Origin: Phymorhynchus buccinoides | Taxonomy: Eukaryota > Mollusca > Gastropoda > Neogastropoda > Raphitomidae | NCBI GenBank assembly: GCA_017654935.2 | Contig: CM065686.1 | Location: 24,788,534-24,852,533 of the forward strand | Direction: 5' to 3' | DNA length: 64,000 nucleotides | Part shown: positions 49,648 to 61,215 of the stretch, piece after piece | Layout: each line of letters starts with the position of its first letter | How positions within the stretch are numbered: position 1 is the first letter of the stretch | Translations under genes and position numbers: made by a program | Notes under the pieces: generated by a model | What the model was told of the DNA's origin: nothing | The model's database searches: none | Seen by the model: the letters and a program-made list of their open reading frames with translations, nothing else

Positions 49648-49782
49648 GGGGAGGAGGGGGATGTGTGGAGGGGGGGGGGGGTAGGGGAGGAGTTTTGGGA
49701 CGGGGTGAAGGAGGGGGGTAGATGGGTTCAAGAACATGTTAAGGCAAAATGAAAAATGACACAGGCTAATATAATGAGGCTT

Positions 49783-50235
49783 AAGGTTTGTCATTCAGTC
49801 CATGAGGCTTTCTGGTACCCAGTTAGTTGATGAGGTGTGATTCCATGTCCTTTCTGTTGTTTGTGTTTGTTGTGAACATGAGCCACATCCCTTTGACGCG
49901 TATGTCTGATGTGGAGTGGTCAGGCTGGTTGAAGTGGTGGGCTATAGGTTTGTCTCTGTGGTGCACGATGTCAGCTAAATGTTCTTTGAAGCGGGTGGCA
50001 AGGGTTCGGCCAGTTTCACCAATGTACAGTTGTTTGCATTTGAGGCAATGAATTGCTCTGTCTGACAGGTGAAGTGCTTGGTGATGTTGAATTTCGAAAG
50101 ATGTCCATGGACCTGTGTTGAAGTACAGGTGAATGGGCACACTTTGCATTTGGGGTTTTGGCATGGAGAGGTTCCTGGAGCATGTTGGCTTGTCGGTTTT
50201 AATTTAGATCGAACCAGTAGGTCTCGTAGATTTGT
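49783..50235 (-). pseudogene. Penelope-like element, GIY-YIG endonuclease half
   Basis: Minus strand from about 50235: NLRDLLVRSKLK and SPCQNPKCKVCPF linker, then, after a frameshift near 50055, CLKCKQLYIGETGRTLATRF, the GIY-YIG core with YIG and the catalytic Arg region, and KEHLADIVHH. A TAA follows at 49823 and the homologous tail (LGTRKPHGLND) continues to about 49783. This is the C-terminal part of the same polyprotein whose RT half lies at 59120-60592; a Ty3-like insertion separates them. Confidence 0.88.
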
Positions 50236-50255
50236 AGATTTGCGTCACGTCAACA

Positions 50256-50640
50256 ATGGCGACGAGGTTTGGAAACGAATTGGGGAGGCCAGCAGCCTTT
50301 GAGGCGACCGGAGACGCTCAAGAAGTCTCTCTACGTTGGAGAGCGTGGAAGGAAGAATTTGAAGCGTTTGCAGATAGCATGGCGTTATTCATCACTGAAG
50401 CCGATAATGCAAATCAACAGCAAAGGAGGGCATTACTGCTCTACACAGCAGGAAAAGAAGTAAGGCAGATATTCAACATACTCCCCGATAAAGGTACTGA
50501 CAAAGAGTATAAAAAAGCCATTGATGCCTTAGATAAACATTTTACGTTCACTCCAAACGCTACATTCCTGCGACACAAGTTTCGACAAGTGGTTCAAGAG
50601 AAGACAGAAACGGTGAGTCAGTTTGTCATGAGACCCTCAA
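50256..50640 (+). pseudogene. Gag fragment of element B
   Basis: MATRFGNELGRPAAFEATG, then SLRWRAWKEEFEAFADSM and ALLLYTAGKEVRQIF, a pattern typical of K02A2.6-like Ty3 Gags of invertebrates. At about 50633 (SQFVMR) it jumps directly to RT sequence, so the rest of Gag, protease and most of RT are deleted. Confidence 0.8.
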
Positions 50641-52315
50641 CTCAGAGAAATGCAGGTTCAGGAAGGCAGAGATTGAGTTTTTAGGCCACAAACTGACGGT
50701 TCAGGGAATCGACCCCACAGAAGCGAAAATAGAAGCAGTCAAGAATGCTACGGAACCACAGACGGTCAGTGAAGTCAGGAGTTTCCTGAGACTAGTGAAC
50801 TTTTGTGCTCGCTTTATCCTGAACCTTAAACCCTGACTGAGCCCCTTCGGAAGCTGACCAGGAAGAATCAACCATTCGTGTTCGGCCCCGAGCAGAAAGC
50901 AGCGTTCCAGGCGTTGAATGGCGCGCTGACCAGTGCTCACACCCTGGGATACTACGACCTGAAGGCGAGGACGCAAATCATCACCGATGCGTCGCCAGTG
51001 GGGGTAGCTGGTATCCTGGTGCAGAAACAGGCCGGTGGCCCTCGGGTCATCAGCTACACTAGCCGATGTCTGACAGACGTCGAAAAGCGTTATTCCCAGA
51101 TGGAGAAGGAGGCGCTTGCCATCGTCTGGGCGTGTGAGAAGTTTCATCCGTACATATACGGACTGCAATTCGACATCCTGACGGACCACAAGCCGCTGCA
51201 GACCATCTACGGGCCCCGTTCGAAGCCCAGTGCTCGCATCAAACGGTGGGTCCTCCGTCTGCAGGCCTACAGATTCAACGTCATCTACATTCCGGGGAAG
51301 GAGAATGTTGCTGACTCCCTCTCCAGGCTATTGCAAAGCACTGCACCGGCAGCAGCAGAACACCTCAACCTTGCTGAAGAAGCGGAGGCACACGTTCGCT
51401 TCATCGCTTCAAATGCCACTCCAAACGCAGTGACAGCAGAGGAGGTGGACCAGGCATCGGGCGACGATGAAGAGCTCCAGACCGTCAGAAGGTGCACAGA
51501 GACTGGGCAGTGGCAGAACTGTGACAAGCTGTACGCCGCTGTGAGTCCTGAACTGTGCACCATGGGGAACCTTGTGTTGAGGGATCATCATCCCAAAGAC
51601 GCTAAGGCCGAGAGTATTGGCCTTAGCACACGAAGGTCATCTGGGCATCGTGGGCACCAAGCAGGACTTGCGGATGAAGGTGTGGTGGCCAAGTATGGAG
51701 AAGGCAGCCGAGAAGCACTGCAAGACATGCCATGGGTGCGAGCTAGTCAGCCAACGCAACCCGCCAGAGCCGGTGAGGAGCACAAAACTCCCCTCAGGGC
51801 CATGGGAGGACCTAGCAGTTGACCTTCTGGGGCCCCTACCTTCAGGACACTCTGTGCTGGTTGTTATCGATTACTACAGCCGGTACTACGAGGTGGCAAT
51901 TATGAAGTCCACAACGGCAGAGAAGACTATTGACGTGCTCAAAACCATCTTTGCCAGGCACGGCCTGCCCCTGACCATCTATTCTGACAACGGTCCACAG
52001 TTTATATCAGAGACGTTCGCAGATTACATGAAAGACATTGGTGCTGAACACATCAAAGTGACGCTATGGTGGCCCCAAGCAAATGGGGAAGTGGAGCGCC
52101 AAAACCAGTCATTGCTGAAGAGAATGAAAATTGCCCAGGCAGAAGGCAAGAAGTGGCAGGAAGAAGTCCTCAAATACATCGCCGCCTACAGGGCAACGAC
52201 ACACCCATCCACAGGGCGCAGCCCAGCAGAACTGCTGTTTGGACGGCAAATCAGGATGAAACTCCACCAGCTGAAGCTGTTCTCCGACCTAGACCAGGAC
52301 GTTCGAGACCGAGAC
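50640..52315 (+). pseudogene. RT end, RNase H and integrase of element B
   Basis: RT tail: TLNSEKCRFRKAEIEFLGHK and SEVRSFLRLVNFC, with a TGA near 50835 and a frameshift before 50878. RNase H: TDASPVGVAGILV, EKEALAIVWACEKF and LTDHKPLQTIYG. Integrase after a frameshift near 51610: H-x3-H (HEGHLG) and C-x2-C (CKTCHGC), then D in VDLLGPLPSGHSV, D in SDNGPQF and E in NGEVERQNQSLL. The frame is open to the insertion point of element C. Confidence 0.88.
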
Positions 52316-52422
52316 TAAATAAGAACTCGGTCTCTTTGTGGCAACTGATAATTTATTCAGTCAAACAATGACCACGGTCTGAAACATAGGAAACAGAAAA
52401 GAACAATATTCATTATCATCTA
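52316..52422 (-). repeat. 3' LTR of element C
   Basis: In plus sense TAAATAAGAACTCGG... to ...TTATCATCTA. 106 of 107 bases match the other LTR; the difference is G at 52329 against A at 57599. Confidence 0.92.
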
Positions 52423-52690
52423 TCTCCCCCATGTCTTTTGGGCTTTTGAAAGTTGGCACACTGGCGAAAGATCATAAAGACTGACAACAGAAATCAAAAC
52501 GAATGCACAAAAGTCTTTGCAGTGAAACAAATGAAACGTCAACTAGATCATGCAAGTCTGCAATGAAACAAACGAAACGTTAACCCGATCATGTAAGTCC
52601 CCATGGGAACCACTGAAAAACAAGGGGAACTCAAAAAGAAAATCTGGAAAAAGATGCAGCCCAACCATCAACCAGCCAAAGTCTACTCAG

Positions 52691-54780
52691 TTATTCCAGA
52701 ACATAGTCTGAGAGATAAGCCGGTGTGCGGGTGGAACGTCCTGAATGTCTCACGACTCTGGGGCCAGTGGGGCACCTGGGTGCGGTGGCTCTCACAGGAC
52801 TGCCTTGGGTTGGGCTGATGCGGCTTCTGCCGGGAGTTGGGATAGTAGGGGTAGGTGGGGGGTGCCCAGTGGGTGTCTGGGGTGTGGGGTTAGGAGCTGC
52901 ACGTGTGAAGGGTGGCAGTGTCTGGGTGGCTGGTGTTGACTGGGTATCTGGCGGCGGGCTTGGAGCAGCAGTAGTGCGGGGCGGGGACAGGAGAGTGACT
53001 TTGTCTGCTGGGGTAGAAAGTCTCACGAGGGTGGTGGCGTGGGGCTGTGGCTTTGGAGTAGGGGGGTCCATGGTCTTCTCGTGGGTATCGTGAGAACGAG
53101 AAGTGGGCATGTATACCATGTCTCTTGTGATGGTGTGGGTGGGAGGAGGATCAATCACAGGGACATACTTCCGAAGGAATTTTCTGTTACGGATTGTGAC
53201 CCTGCCTGAGCCATCAATCTTCACAACATACTGGTCAAATTGCCGGACCTCTATGACAACTCCAGTTTTATCCCACTTTAGTGGGTGAGGACCAGTTTGA
53301 TTCTGGATGCGGACATGGTCCGCAACTGCGAGGGGTGGTAGTCGTCTGGTGTGTTCTGACCAGCGTTCCCAGTCTCTCATGTGCCGATTTCGCAGAGCCA
53401 TTTCTCTGGAGGCCAGTACTTCCCGCCATGTGTTGTGGGGCTGGTATTTACCAGGGTGAATGGGGATAAAGTCACGTATGGGGTGACCAAAGATGCACAT
53501 GGCTGTGGAGAGTTTCGTGTCTCGGTCAGGTGTGTTCCTGTATTGCAACATGGCTCGTTGGAAAGCATCAGTGTCTAGCTCACCGCTGTTTCCTGTGTTG
53601 TCCATGATGAGCCGTTTTACCGTCTTGACACCGACTTCCACTCGGCAGTTGCTATGTGGAAACGCCACGGAGGACAGGCGATGGTGTACACCCCAATTAC
53701 TTAGGAATTGGCGCGTTGTTGAGGATGTGAATTCTGGGCCGCCATCAGATGCTAGTTCCTCAGATATTCCGTATGTCACGAACGTGCGACGTAGGCATGT
53801 CACGAGGCCACTGGCACCGTCTTGTGATTTTTCAACAATGGGCCAGTTGGAGTAGCGATCGACAACTACGAGGTAGTTGGTTCCCTTGCAGTGGAAGAAG
53901 TCGGCACAGAGGTATTGGAAGGGGTATTCAGGAGTAGTTAGAGCAGTAGGTGGGGCACTGGGGTTGGATGGAGCATTTCGGTTGCATTGTTGACATGAAG
54001 CCCGAAAAGCATGAATGGCAGGGGTGATGCCTGGCCAGAATACTGACGATTCGGCCCTGGAGGTCATGGAGGTAACCCCTTGATGTGCGGAGTGCAGTGC
54101 AGCCAGGATTTCTGGGCGAAGCAAAGGGGGGATGACTACACGGTCTTTGTAGAGGATGACTCCGTCTATGGTGTAGAGGTCATCACGGAATTGGAAGAAC
54201 TCGCGAAGGGCTTGGGGGAGGTCATTTCGGTGGTCTGGGAAACCCGTGTCAATGAGTTCTGATAGCTTGTGCATATCCATGTCACTGGAAGTGGCCATCT
54301 TGACTCGGTCCCATGTCACAGCTTGGAGGGGGGAGGAGTGGAGCGAGAACACAGAGCATAAGGGGAGAGTCTCATCAACATACTCCTCGTCTGGTGCTGG
54401 GGTGCGGATACCATGGAGAGAGGTTGAGGAAAGTCGAGGAAGGGCTTGGATTGACGCGATGTTATCGACAAGAATCATTTTCTCAGGAACTCCACTAGGG
54501 TGACGGGAAATACTGTCAGCTGCACGATGCCTGATGCCTGGTATGTGGACCATTCAAAATTTGTAACGAAGAGTCTTTTCTTTCAAGTTTCGGAGTCTGG
54601 GGTTTGGTATGTTCTCGAGTGAGCGGTCTCCAAAGAGCTTCAGGAGGGGTTTGTGGTCGACAGCAATGGTGAGGTCTGTGCAACTAAGAACAAAGTACCT
54701 GGCTTTGTTGAGAGCGTCTGCAACAGCTAGGGCTTCTCCTTCTACTTGTGCACACGTGACTCTGCTGCATGAGTGAAGCG
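52691..54780 (-). pseudogene. RNase H end and integrase of element C
   Basis: RNase H continues with CAQVEGEALAVADAL and AVDHKPLLKLFGD in the shifted frame to a TGA at about 54551, then an uninterrupted 620-codon frame from 54553. Integrase: [10 protein letters not shown] and CQQCN (HHCC finger), D in [12 protein letters not shown] in SDGGPEF, E in [15 protein letters not shown]. Then a GPY-type module ([20 protein letters not shown]) and a Pro/Thr-rich tail ending near 52691. Confidence 0.9.
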
Positions 54781-57465
54781 GCTGCCAACCAGTGTCACTT
54801 TCCAGCCAGTTTTGCAGCAAAACGGTTCTCTTCCGGGACAAGAACAGTGTTTTTGGAGCAACCAGAAGCCGATGCCCGTCTTGGACCAGTCTGTGGCAAG
54901 GCACGTGGGGCGTTGCACGTCAAAGATCTGAACACCTTGTTCAATTTCATTGATGATGACAATTTTTGACTCTTCAAAGAGTTTGTTGAGGTGTCCGTCC
55001 CATCGGAAAAGTACTCCTTGTTTCAGTAGCTCACGGAAGGGGAGCATCTTGTCAGCCATGCTGAAGGCGTAGGAAACTTGGTTGACAAGACCAAACCATG
55101 AGTGGATGTCAGTGAGAATTTTTGGGGTGGGGAAGTCACGAATGGCTTGGGAGTGTTGCTGGCTTGGTCGCACATTGTCAAGAGTGATTTCAAAGCCAGC
55201 AAAGTCCACTGTGTCTTGGTCAAAGACGAACTTGTCAGGATTGAGGGTGATTCCATGGCGACCACAGACGTCAAGCCATTGGACTGTCTGAAAGAAGCTG
55301 TCTTCCAGGGTGTCAGCCCAAAGTAAGGCATCATTAACGCATTTGGTTTTGTTTAGGATGTCGGCGACGATTTCGTCATACCGTCTGGTGTAGCCGTCAC
55401 CCGAAGCAATGTATCCCTGAGGGGTTGTTTTGTAGCGGTACCTGCCCCAAGGTGTAATGAAGGTCGTGAGGTGGTGATCTTCTTCTCTGATTGGAACGCT
55501 ATGGTAGCCATTCCACGCATCGAGGACGGTTTTCTTCTGGGCTTGAGGTACAGATCTCGCTTGATGGAAGGGAGAGGGAGTGTGGTGAGTTTCTCTGGTT
55601 GCGTAATTGTTCAGGGGCTGGAAGTCAACCGTACGGCGTGGTTTACCATTTTTCTTTGCACAGACAACCATTCTGTGGCACCACGTGACAGGCTCACCAA
55701 CAGGCACCGGTTCCAGAACGCCAAGTCGAACATCTTGATCCAGTCCAGCCTTCACTTCTTGCTGCCAGTGGAGTGGAACTGGGATAGGTGTGTGAAGAGC
55801 TACGGGCTGTGCGTTTGGGTCGATCATGAGATGAAGTGGTGGGCCTTCCATGAGTGGTAGGGGCTGTTGGTCACACGTATTGAACGTGCTGGACTTGTAG
55901 TAGTCCAGGAGGTACTGTTGCAGTTTCTCTCGATTCTCCTCTGTGGCTGGGAATGGCAGCCGCGTTGGTGGAGCAGGGGGTTTCTGGCGGCGGGGGCAGT
56001 CACAAGGGTTGGTGTGCAGTGCAGCACAGTGTTGTGAGATGCCGCCAATGGTGGGGAAGTCCTTGGGAATTATGTGCAGGCTCACACAGGCTTCCCTACT
56101 TAGGAATAGTTTATCAGAGCAGTCAGTAATGTAGGTCATCTGCCTGGTTTCAAGAACTTGGTCACTGAGGCCTTTGGCTGACATGTGCAGGACTGTTGCA
56201 CCGAGTATGTTAATTGTCTTATTGTCAGCGGCATGCATTTTCATCGTGACAGGGATCAGGTCAGATGTTTGGAGGCCAAGGTGATGGAGGACTTTGACAC
56301 CGGCGAGGCAGCTTTGGCATCCTGTGTCTGCCATTGCAGGGTGGCTGACTGTTTTTGATGGACGGTCAAGGTTGAAGCTGAGTATTTGGTAGTCTTCACA
56401 TGAGGCTTGGATTGTCAAATTGATGAAGGGTTGGGACTGCGAGCCCTTTTTGACCCACGTTTGAGACAGGTTGTCATATAAGTGGTGATCAATGGTGATG
56501 GGCTTGGCAGTTTTGCTGTGGATAGCAGCTGTTGTCACGGAGCATAGGGAGTCAAAGACGGCACTTTCACGGTCAGGTGGGAGAGTAGGTGGAGGCTTCG
56601 GATTGTTTTTACTACGACACACCTTTTCAAAGTGGTGCTCGCGGTTGCACAGTGAGCAGTGGTGACCATATGCTGGACATTGAATCTTGCGCGCGCGAAC
56701 CAGGGCATGCGCACCATGACCAGCTTTTCCGCAGTAGGTGCAGAGTTCACGTTTATCTTCACGCCTGTCTCTCTGCCCTAGGCGCTTGCCCATCTTGTAG
56801 GTACTGCTGGCTGCAGCCTCCATGGATTGGGAGCTGGCGGCAGCCTCCACTATGTGGGAATTGAGTAGACGTGAGGCAGACCGCTTTCCTGCTTCTTTCG
56901 CTTCTACAAACTGGAATACCTCTTCTAGTGTCATGTCTTGGTTTTTGTCACCGAGAAGGTCCAGTTGTATGTCAGAGTCTGCGATGCCAAGGGTGAGCAC
57001 ACCACGCAGTATGGCATCTGTATAATTGACTTCGGCCTCACAACCTGAACACTTGATCACGAACTTGCAGACACCGGCTTGTCCTCGCACACGAGCTCCA
57101 AAAGCACGGATTGTCTCATCTCAGTCTTGTCTCATGTTGTGGAGTGTTACTCTTGCGACCATTATGTTTTCTTGATGGATAGCAAGTTTTCTGATAGCCT
57201 CAAGGATCTCTCCTTCGGGTTGATTGGTGAGGCTGCCGCCTGCAGATCGTGTGAGGTCTTTACGTAGCTGTTCGTCACAACACTCGAGAAGTTGGATGAT
57301 CTTGTCTTGGCCATTTACTTTGGTAGCATTCACATAGTCTGTCCATCGTGTGAGGAAGTAGACCCAGTCTTCGCTGGAGCCAGCAGTTGTGATGACGGGT
57401 CGTTTGACTTTTTCTACCTTGGCTGCTGCCACAGGTCCGTGTTTTAGGGAAACACAGCGAGCCAA
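54742..57465 (-). pseudogene. Gag, protease and RT of element C
   Basis: From 57465: MARCVSLKHGPVAAAK and Gag helices up to NMRQD, then a TGA at about 57118, and on through ETIRAFGARVRGQAGVCKF. Zinc-binding CTYCGKAGHGAH and CSLCNREHHFEKVC follow (~56700-56620). Protease: AMADTGCQSCLAG (~56330). RT: VVCAKKNGKPRRTVDFQPLN, KTVLDAWNGYHSVPI with the first catalytic Asp, TPQGYIASGDGY, and a catalytic motif KCVNDALLW at ~55340, where relatives I recall have DD; here the first is Asn. RNase H begins LATDWSKTGIGFWLLQK, and a frameshift lies near 54780. Despite near-identical LTRs this copy cannot make a normal polyprotein. Confidence 0.88.
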
Positions 57466-57585
57466 GATGTCGACACAGGTGATCAGACGGACCCGCGACC
57501 CGCTGGAAACTCTGGAGCGTATGCTTCAGAAGACGACCCTCACCACGCAACGAGTTAGCCACAGTAATATCATTGACTGTGGTCA

Positions 57586-57692
57586 TAAATAAGAACTCAG
57601 TCTCTTTGTGGCAACTGATAATTTATTCAGTCAAACAATGACCACGGTCTGAAACATAGGAAACAGAAAAGAACAATATTCATTATCATCTA
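57586..57692 (-). repeat. 5' LTR of element C
   Basis: Partner of 52316-52422. On the minus strand the internal region starts TGACCACAGTCAATGATA; I cannot match this to a known tRNA primer. Confidence 0.92.
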
Positions 57693-58147
57693 GAGACGCT
57701 GAGAAGAAAGGACTTGCAGAGATACAGGCTGACAGCAAGAGAGGTGCGAAAGAAAGCGACATCAATCCTGGTGACACAGTGTTGTTGCGCCAGGAAATCT
57801 CGGGAAAGCTCGACACCCCTTTCCGTCCAGATCCGTGTGAGGTCATCGACAAGACAGGCAGCAGAATCACGGTGCGGACTCCAGACGGTGCGACCTTCAA
57901 ACGGAACTCTACCAACGTCAAGAAGTACCTGAAGGGCAGCAGCAAAGGAGACGAGAGCACCCCTCAAACCCATGGTGCAGCCACCCCTGCTGTTGGTCCA
58001 GGTGTGAAACCCACTGACTCCACCCCACACCCCACCCCACCATCCCCAACAGCAACAGTTGCAGAAACTAACCCTAGTGTGACACCAGCAAAGAGAACCA
58101 GATCTCTCCCCAAGAGGTTCCAGGACTATGTGGTTGATCTCAAGTGA
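57693..58147 (+). pseudogene. Pol C-terminus of element B
   Basis: After removal of element C and one GAGAC, the integrase frame continues in phase (VRDRD then AEKKGLAEIQADSKR). NPGDTVLLRQ and FRPDPCEVIDKTGSRITVRT form the SH3-like C-terminal domain, followed by a Pro/Thr-rich tail ending KRFQDYVVDLK at a TGA. The 58148-58974 stretch after it is the element's non-coding 3' part. Confidence 0.85.
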
Positions 58148-58974
58148 TGTGCGTGTACACTCAGAATACACACAGACATGTTGAGCAATGTGCCCGTGTC
58201 TGGATTGCTCAACTAGTATAGATAATTGCATGCATGAGACTGAGAGCCTGGTGCCCGTGTCTGGTAGGCTCTCAGAAATGAGAATAAGTCACTATATACA
58301 ATACACACAAATAGCTGTGCAGTGTGGTTAATCGTAGTCACAAAATCTACAGTGGATTATGATGTTCAGTGACTGTGCAAAGTCTGCATAGTGTGGAAAG
58401 ATTACATTATATTGATGTGACATTACTACTGTTCTGAGTCTGCATAAAAGTGAGAAAGAAAAAGTGACAATCTGAATTTATTTGATCAGACATTAATAAA
58501 TAAGAACATTTTTTAATTTATCGAATAATTGATTTTTTTGGCAGTTAAAAAAAAAAAGAGCGAAAGAGAGACAAAGACACTTTACATTTAAGTTTGACAT
58601 GGCATGCACTTTAGTTTTACTGGCAAAAAAACAGCAGCAACAAAGCATGCCGAATAATTTGAGTAGTATTTTGGATTATATTTTTGTTTGGCTGTGTTTG
58701 CAATGCAGTGTTCAATGCATGTTGAGTAACTCGTTTCAGTTAGAGAGTTAATAATGTTTAATTTGATTTGCAGTGCTGAGTGCTTTATTTTGGAGAAGAA
58801 AAAAAAGTATGAGAAAAGTAAATAAAGTGAAGTTTTATTAACAATAACAATAATAATTATTGTTATTATTATTGTTATTAAGTTTTATTAAGTGATTAAG
58901 TTTTTGGTTTAAACTTTAAAGAGATTTAATTTTTGGTGGTATTATGTGCTAATGAAAGGAGCTTATTTGCCACT

Positions 58975-58984
58975 AGGGGAGGGA
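58975..58984 (+). promoter_or_regulatory. Polypurine tract of element B
   Basis: AGGGGAGGGA lies immediately before the TGTCGTG start of the LTR. Confidence 0.75.
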
Positions 58985-59119
58985 TGTCGTGTTTGTATAC
59001 GTTTGCGTAAAAAGATAGACACTATGTACGGGGCTTCCGGTTTGGAATGGAATGGATCCAAGAAGGAATAAATAAACGTTCATTTTGAAATTCGAAACAA
59101 TCAGTGTTTGTGTATAACA
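58985..59119 (+). repeat. 3' LTR of element B (135 bp)
   Basis: Begins TGTCGTGTTTGTATACG and ends GTGTATAACA. Contains GGAATAAATAAACG, a likely polyadenylation signal. Boundaries rest on the purine tract on one side and resumed Penelope homology on the other; no partner LTR is visible. Confidence 0.7.
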
Positions 59120-60592
59120 TCAAGCGAGGATTGTAGGATACAACAGTCACGAGGGGCGGTTGGTCAAAAATGTCCGCTACCTGTTCACGGGATTGTAGAA
59201 GTGACCAGTTGGAGATGAGGATGTTGCGCACACGATGAATGGATGGGTGGAACAGTAGGCTGACGATGGGTCTGTCGTCTGTTTGAGAGTGAGAAATTCT
59301 GTTGACACGGGTGAGGGCAGACTCGATTGCTGTGAGAGGGTAATTCCGGTTTAGGAAGAAATCCACCATTTCCTGTGCTTTGATTCAAAGTCATGGTCAT
59401 CTGAGCAAAGGCGGCGGAGTCAGAGGAGTTGAGAATATGGAATGCTGTTCTTTGTGGCTGGGGTGTGGGACAAACGGTAGTCCAGGTAAGAATGTGAGTC
59501 TGTAGGTTTGTAGTGGATGGATGCATGGAGTTGTCCTTGTTGTAGCGAGATTTGCATGTCCAGAAATGTGACTGATTCGCTGGAGATCGTGCATGTGAAG
59601 CCAATCACTGGGTGGAAGCTCTGTATGAAGTGGACGAAGTCCAAGAGTTCTTCGTAGGATCCAGAAGTGAGGCCAAGGCCATCATCGATGAAACGTTTGT
59701 AGACCTCAGGGACAGGTTTTTTTGTAGTTTTTGAGAATCTGTTCTTCCAGGTAACCCATAAAGAGGCACGCATAGCTGGGACCCATTTTAGTTCCCATGG
59801 CAACTCCGCTCATCTGGGCAAAGACCTTCTCACCAAAGGAGAAGGTGTTCAATGTCAGCACACGAGTTCAGCTAATCGGACAAGGGCAGTGGTTGGTGGG
59901 TCTTTGGTCTTGCGTTTTTCCAGGAAATGAGTCAGAGCTGAAAATCCATCTGCATGTGGTATGCTGGTGTAAAGGGAAACCACATCAAGTGTGAACAGAT
60001 ATTTGAGTTGGAATTGAAGGTTGTTGTTCAGGTCCTGGATGATGTTGAGGGCATGTGAGGAGTCTTTCACATACGTGGGAAGCTGTTGTACGATGGGTTG
60101 GAGGATATGGTCCAAGTACTCTGATATATTTTCTGTAGGACAACTACAAGCAGAAACGATGGGTCGTCCGGGGTTGTTGGCTTTGTGGATTTTTGGTAGC
60201 AGGTAGAAGACAGGTTGTTTGGCTTGGTGGTTGATGAGAAGTCGAGCTGTCTGAGGGAGCTTTTTTGTTGTGATCAGTTGTTGTAGTGTTTTGGAGATAG
60301 TGTTCTGTTGAGCCTGAAGGGAAGACTTTTCCTGTTGGAGGTAACTGTTGCTGTTTTTGAGTTGTTTGACAGCTTCTTGGATATACAGTTCTCTGTCCCA
60401 CATGACAACAGCACCACCCTTGTCAGCCGGGTTGATAACAATGTCAGTTCTGGATTGGAGAGATTTAATAGCTTGAGTTTCATCAGAGGTGAGGTTGAGA
60501 ATTTCGGTTGGACGGAGTTTCAAGGCACGGATCTCTGCAGTGCTTTTACTGATATAGCTTCCGGAAATACAGACTTCAATTTTTCCTATCAT
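59120..60592 (-). pseudogene. Penelope-like element, reverse transcriptase half
   Basis: From 60592: TDIVINPADKGGAVVMWDRE, FYLLPKIHKANNPGRPIVS and LFTLDVVSLYTSIPH (first catalytic Asp). A frameshift near 59860 leads to QMSGVAMGTKMGPSYACLF, then another to VYKRFIDDGLGL, the DD motif, and VTFLDMQISL and IHYKPTDSHSYL. A further shift gives QTDDRPIVSLLFHP to VTVVSYNPR at the point where element B enters. Penelope-like elements have a telomerase-related RT and a GIY-YIG nuclease; the latter half is at 49783-50235. Confidence 0.9.
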
Positions 60593-60789
60593 TTTATCAT
60601 AGGCCTATCATATCATTATCATATCAGTTTAGGCTCTGTAGGCTTATTGAAGCCTTTTGCCCTCTAGATATTTTTTTATATGTAGTATAAATTGATTTAG
60701 TTTTTGCCCGTGAATTACTTTGGCTTTTGTGTATTGATTTTTAAAATTCTATTTTCTCCAAATTTGTGGAGTCTACATAGTCTACTACA

Positions 60790-61110
60790 TAATATATATA
60801 TATTTTTGTCAATAAGATTTATTAACATATTTTGTGATGATGCATTTACAGTTTCTTTAGGAAGATTGTTCCATGCAGTTATTAGGCCTACTCTGTTAGT
60901 AAAACAAAGTTTTGAGCTGAAAGACTGTTATTTTTGTTTGTTTGTTAGTTTGAAATTATACCCTCGTGTTCTTTCCTCATCAGTTAGAGTTAGGTAAAGT
61001 TTTAGTTGTGTTAGGATCATAAAACTTGTTAAGAATTTAATACACCTCAATCAGATCACCTCTACGACGTCTGTTATTCCAAACTAGGTATTTCCAGATA
61101 CTTTAGTACC
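60790..61110 (-). pseudogene. CR1-like LINE ORF2 C-terminus
   Basis: The reverse complement near 61070-61000 reads RRRGDLIEVY, stop, ILNKFYDP, and farther on a WN.LP..TV-like block near 60870-60850. This is the conserved end of CR1/Rex-type ORF2. Stops and frameshifts throughout. Nothing recognisable lies in 60593-60789. Confidence 0.7.
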
Positions 61111-61143
61111 GTCTTTAGTATACTTTACTTCATTTGCCAAGTC

Positions 61144-61148
<5 letters not shown>

Positions 61149-61214
<66 letters not shown>
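61149..61214. repeat. (CT)n microsatellite
   Basis: About 62 bases of CT and a C run. Confidence 0.97.

Positions 61215-61215
<1 letters not shown>

Larger units (their letters stand above)
52316..57692 (-). mobile_element. Ty3-like retrotransposon C with 107-bp LTRs
   Basis: TSD GAGAC at 52311-52315 and 57693-57697. LTRs 52316-52422 and 57586-57692 differ at one base. A GGGGGAGA purine tract (minus sense) lies directly inside the 3' LTR at 52423. The 5.16-kb internal region encodes Gag, protease, RT, RNase H and integrase. The LTRs begin TAGATGATAATG and end TTCTTATTTA rather than TG..CA. Confidence 0.93.
50236..59119 (+). mobile_element. Ty3-like retrotransposon B, nested in the Penelope element
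   Basis: Plus-strand order: partial gag, a large deletion, end of RT, RNase H, integrase, [element C on the minus strand at 52316-57692], end of pol, 3' UTR, purine tract, 3' LTR (58985-59119). No matching 5' LTR is seen at the left edge, so the element is 5'-truncated or rearranged. The left edge is approximate: Penelope homology ends near 50235. Confidence 0.85.

Noticed and set aside
50236..50260. 5' LTR of element B
   Set aside because: No sequence here matches the 135-bp 3' LTR beyond chance; the element appears to lack its 5' LTR.
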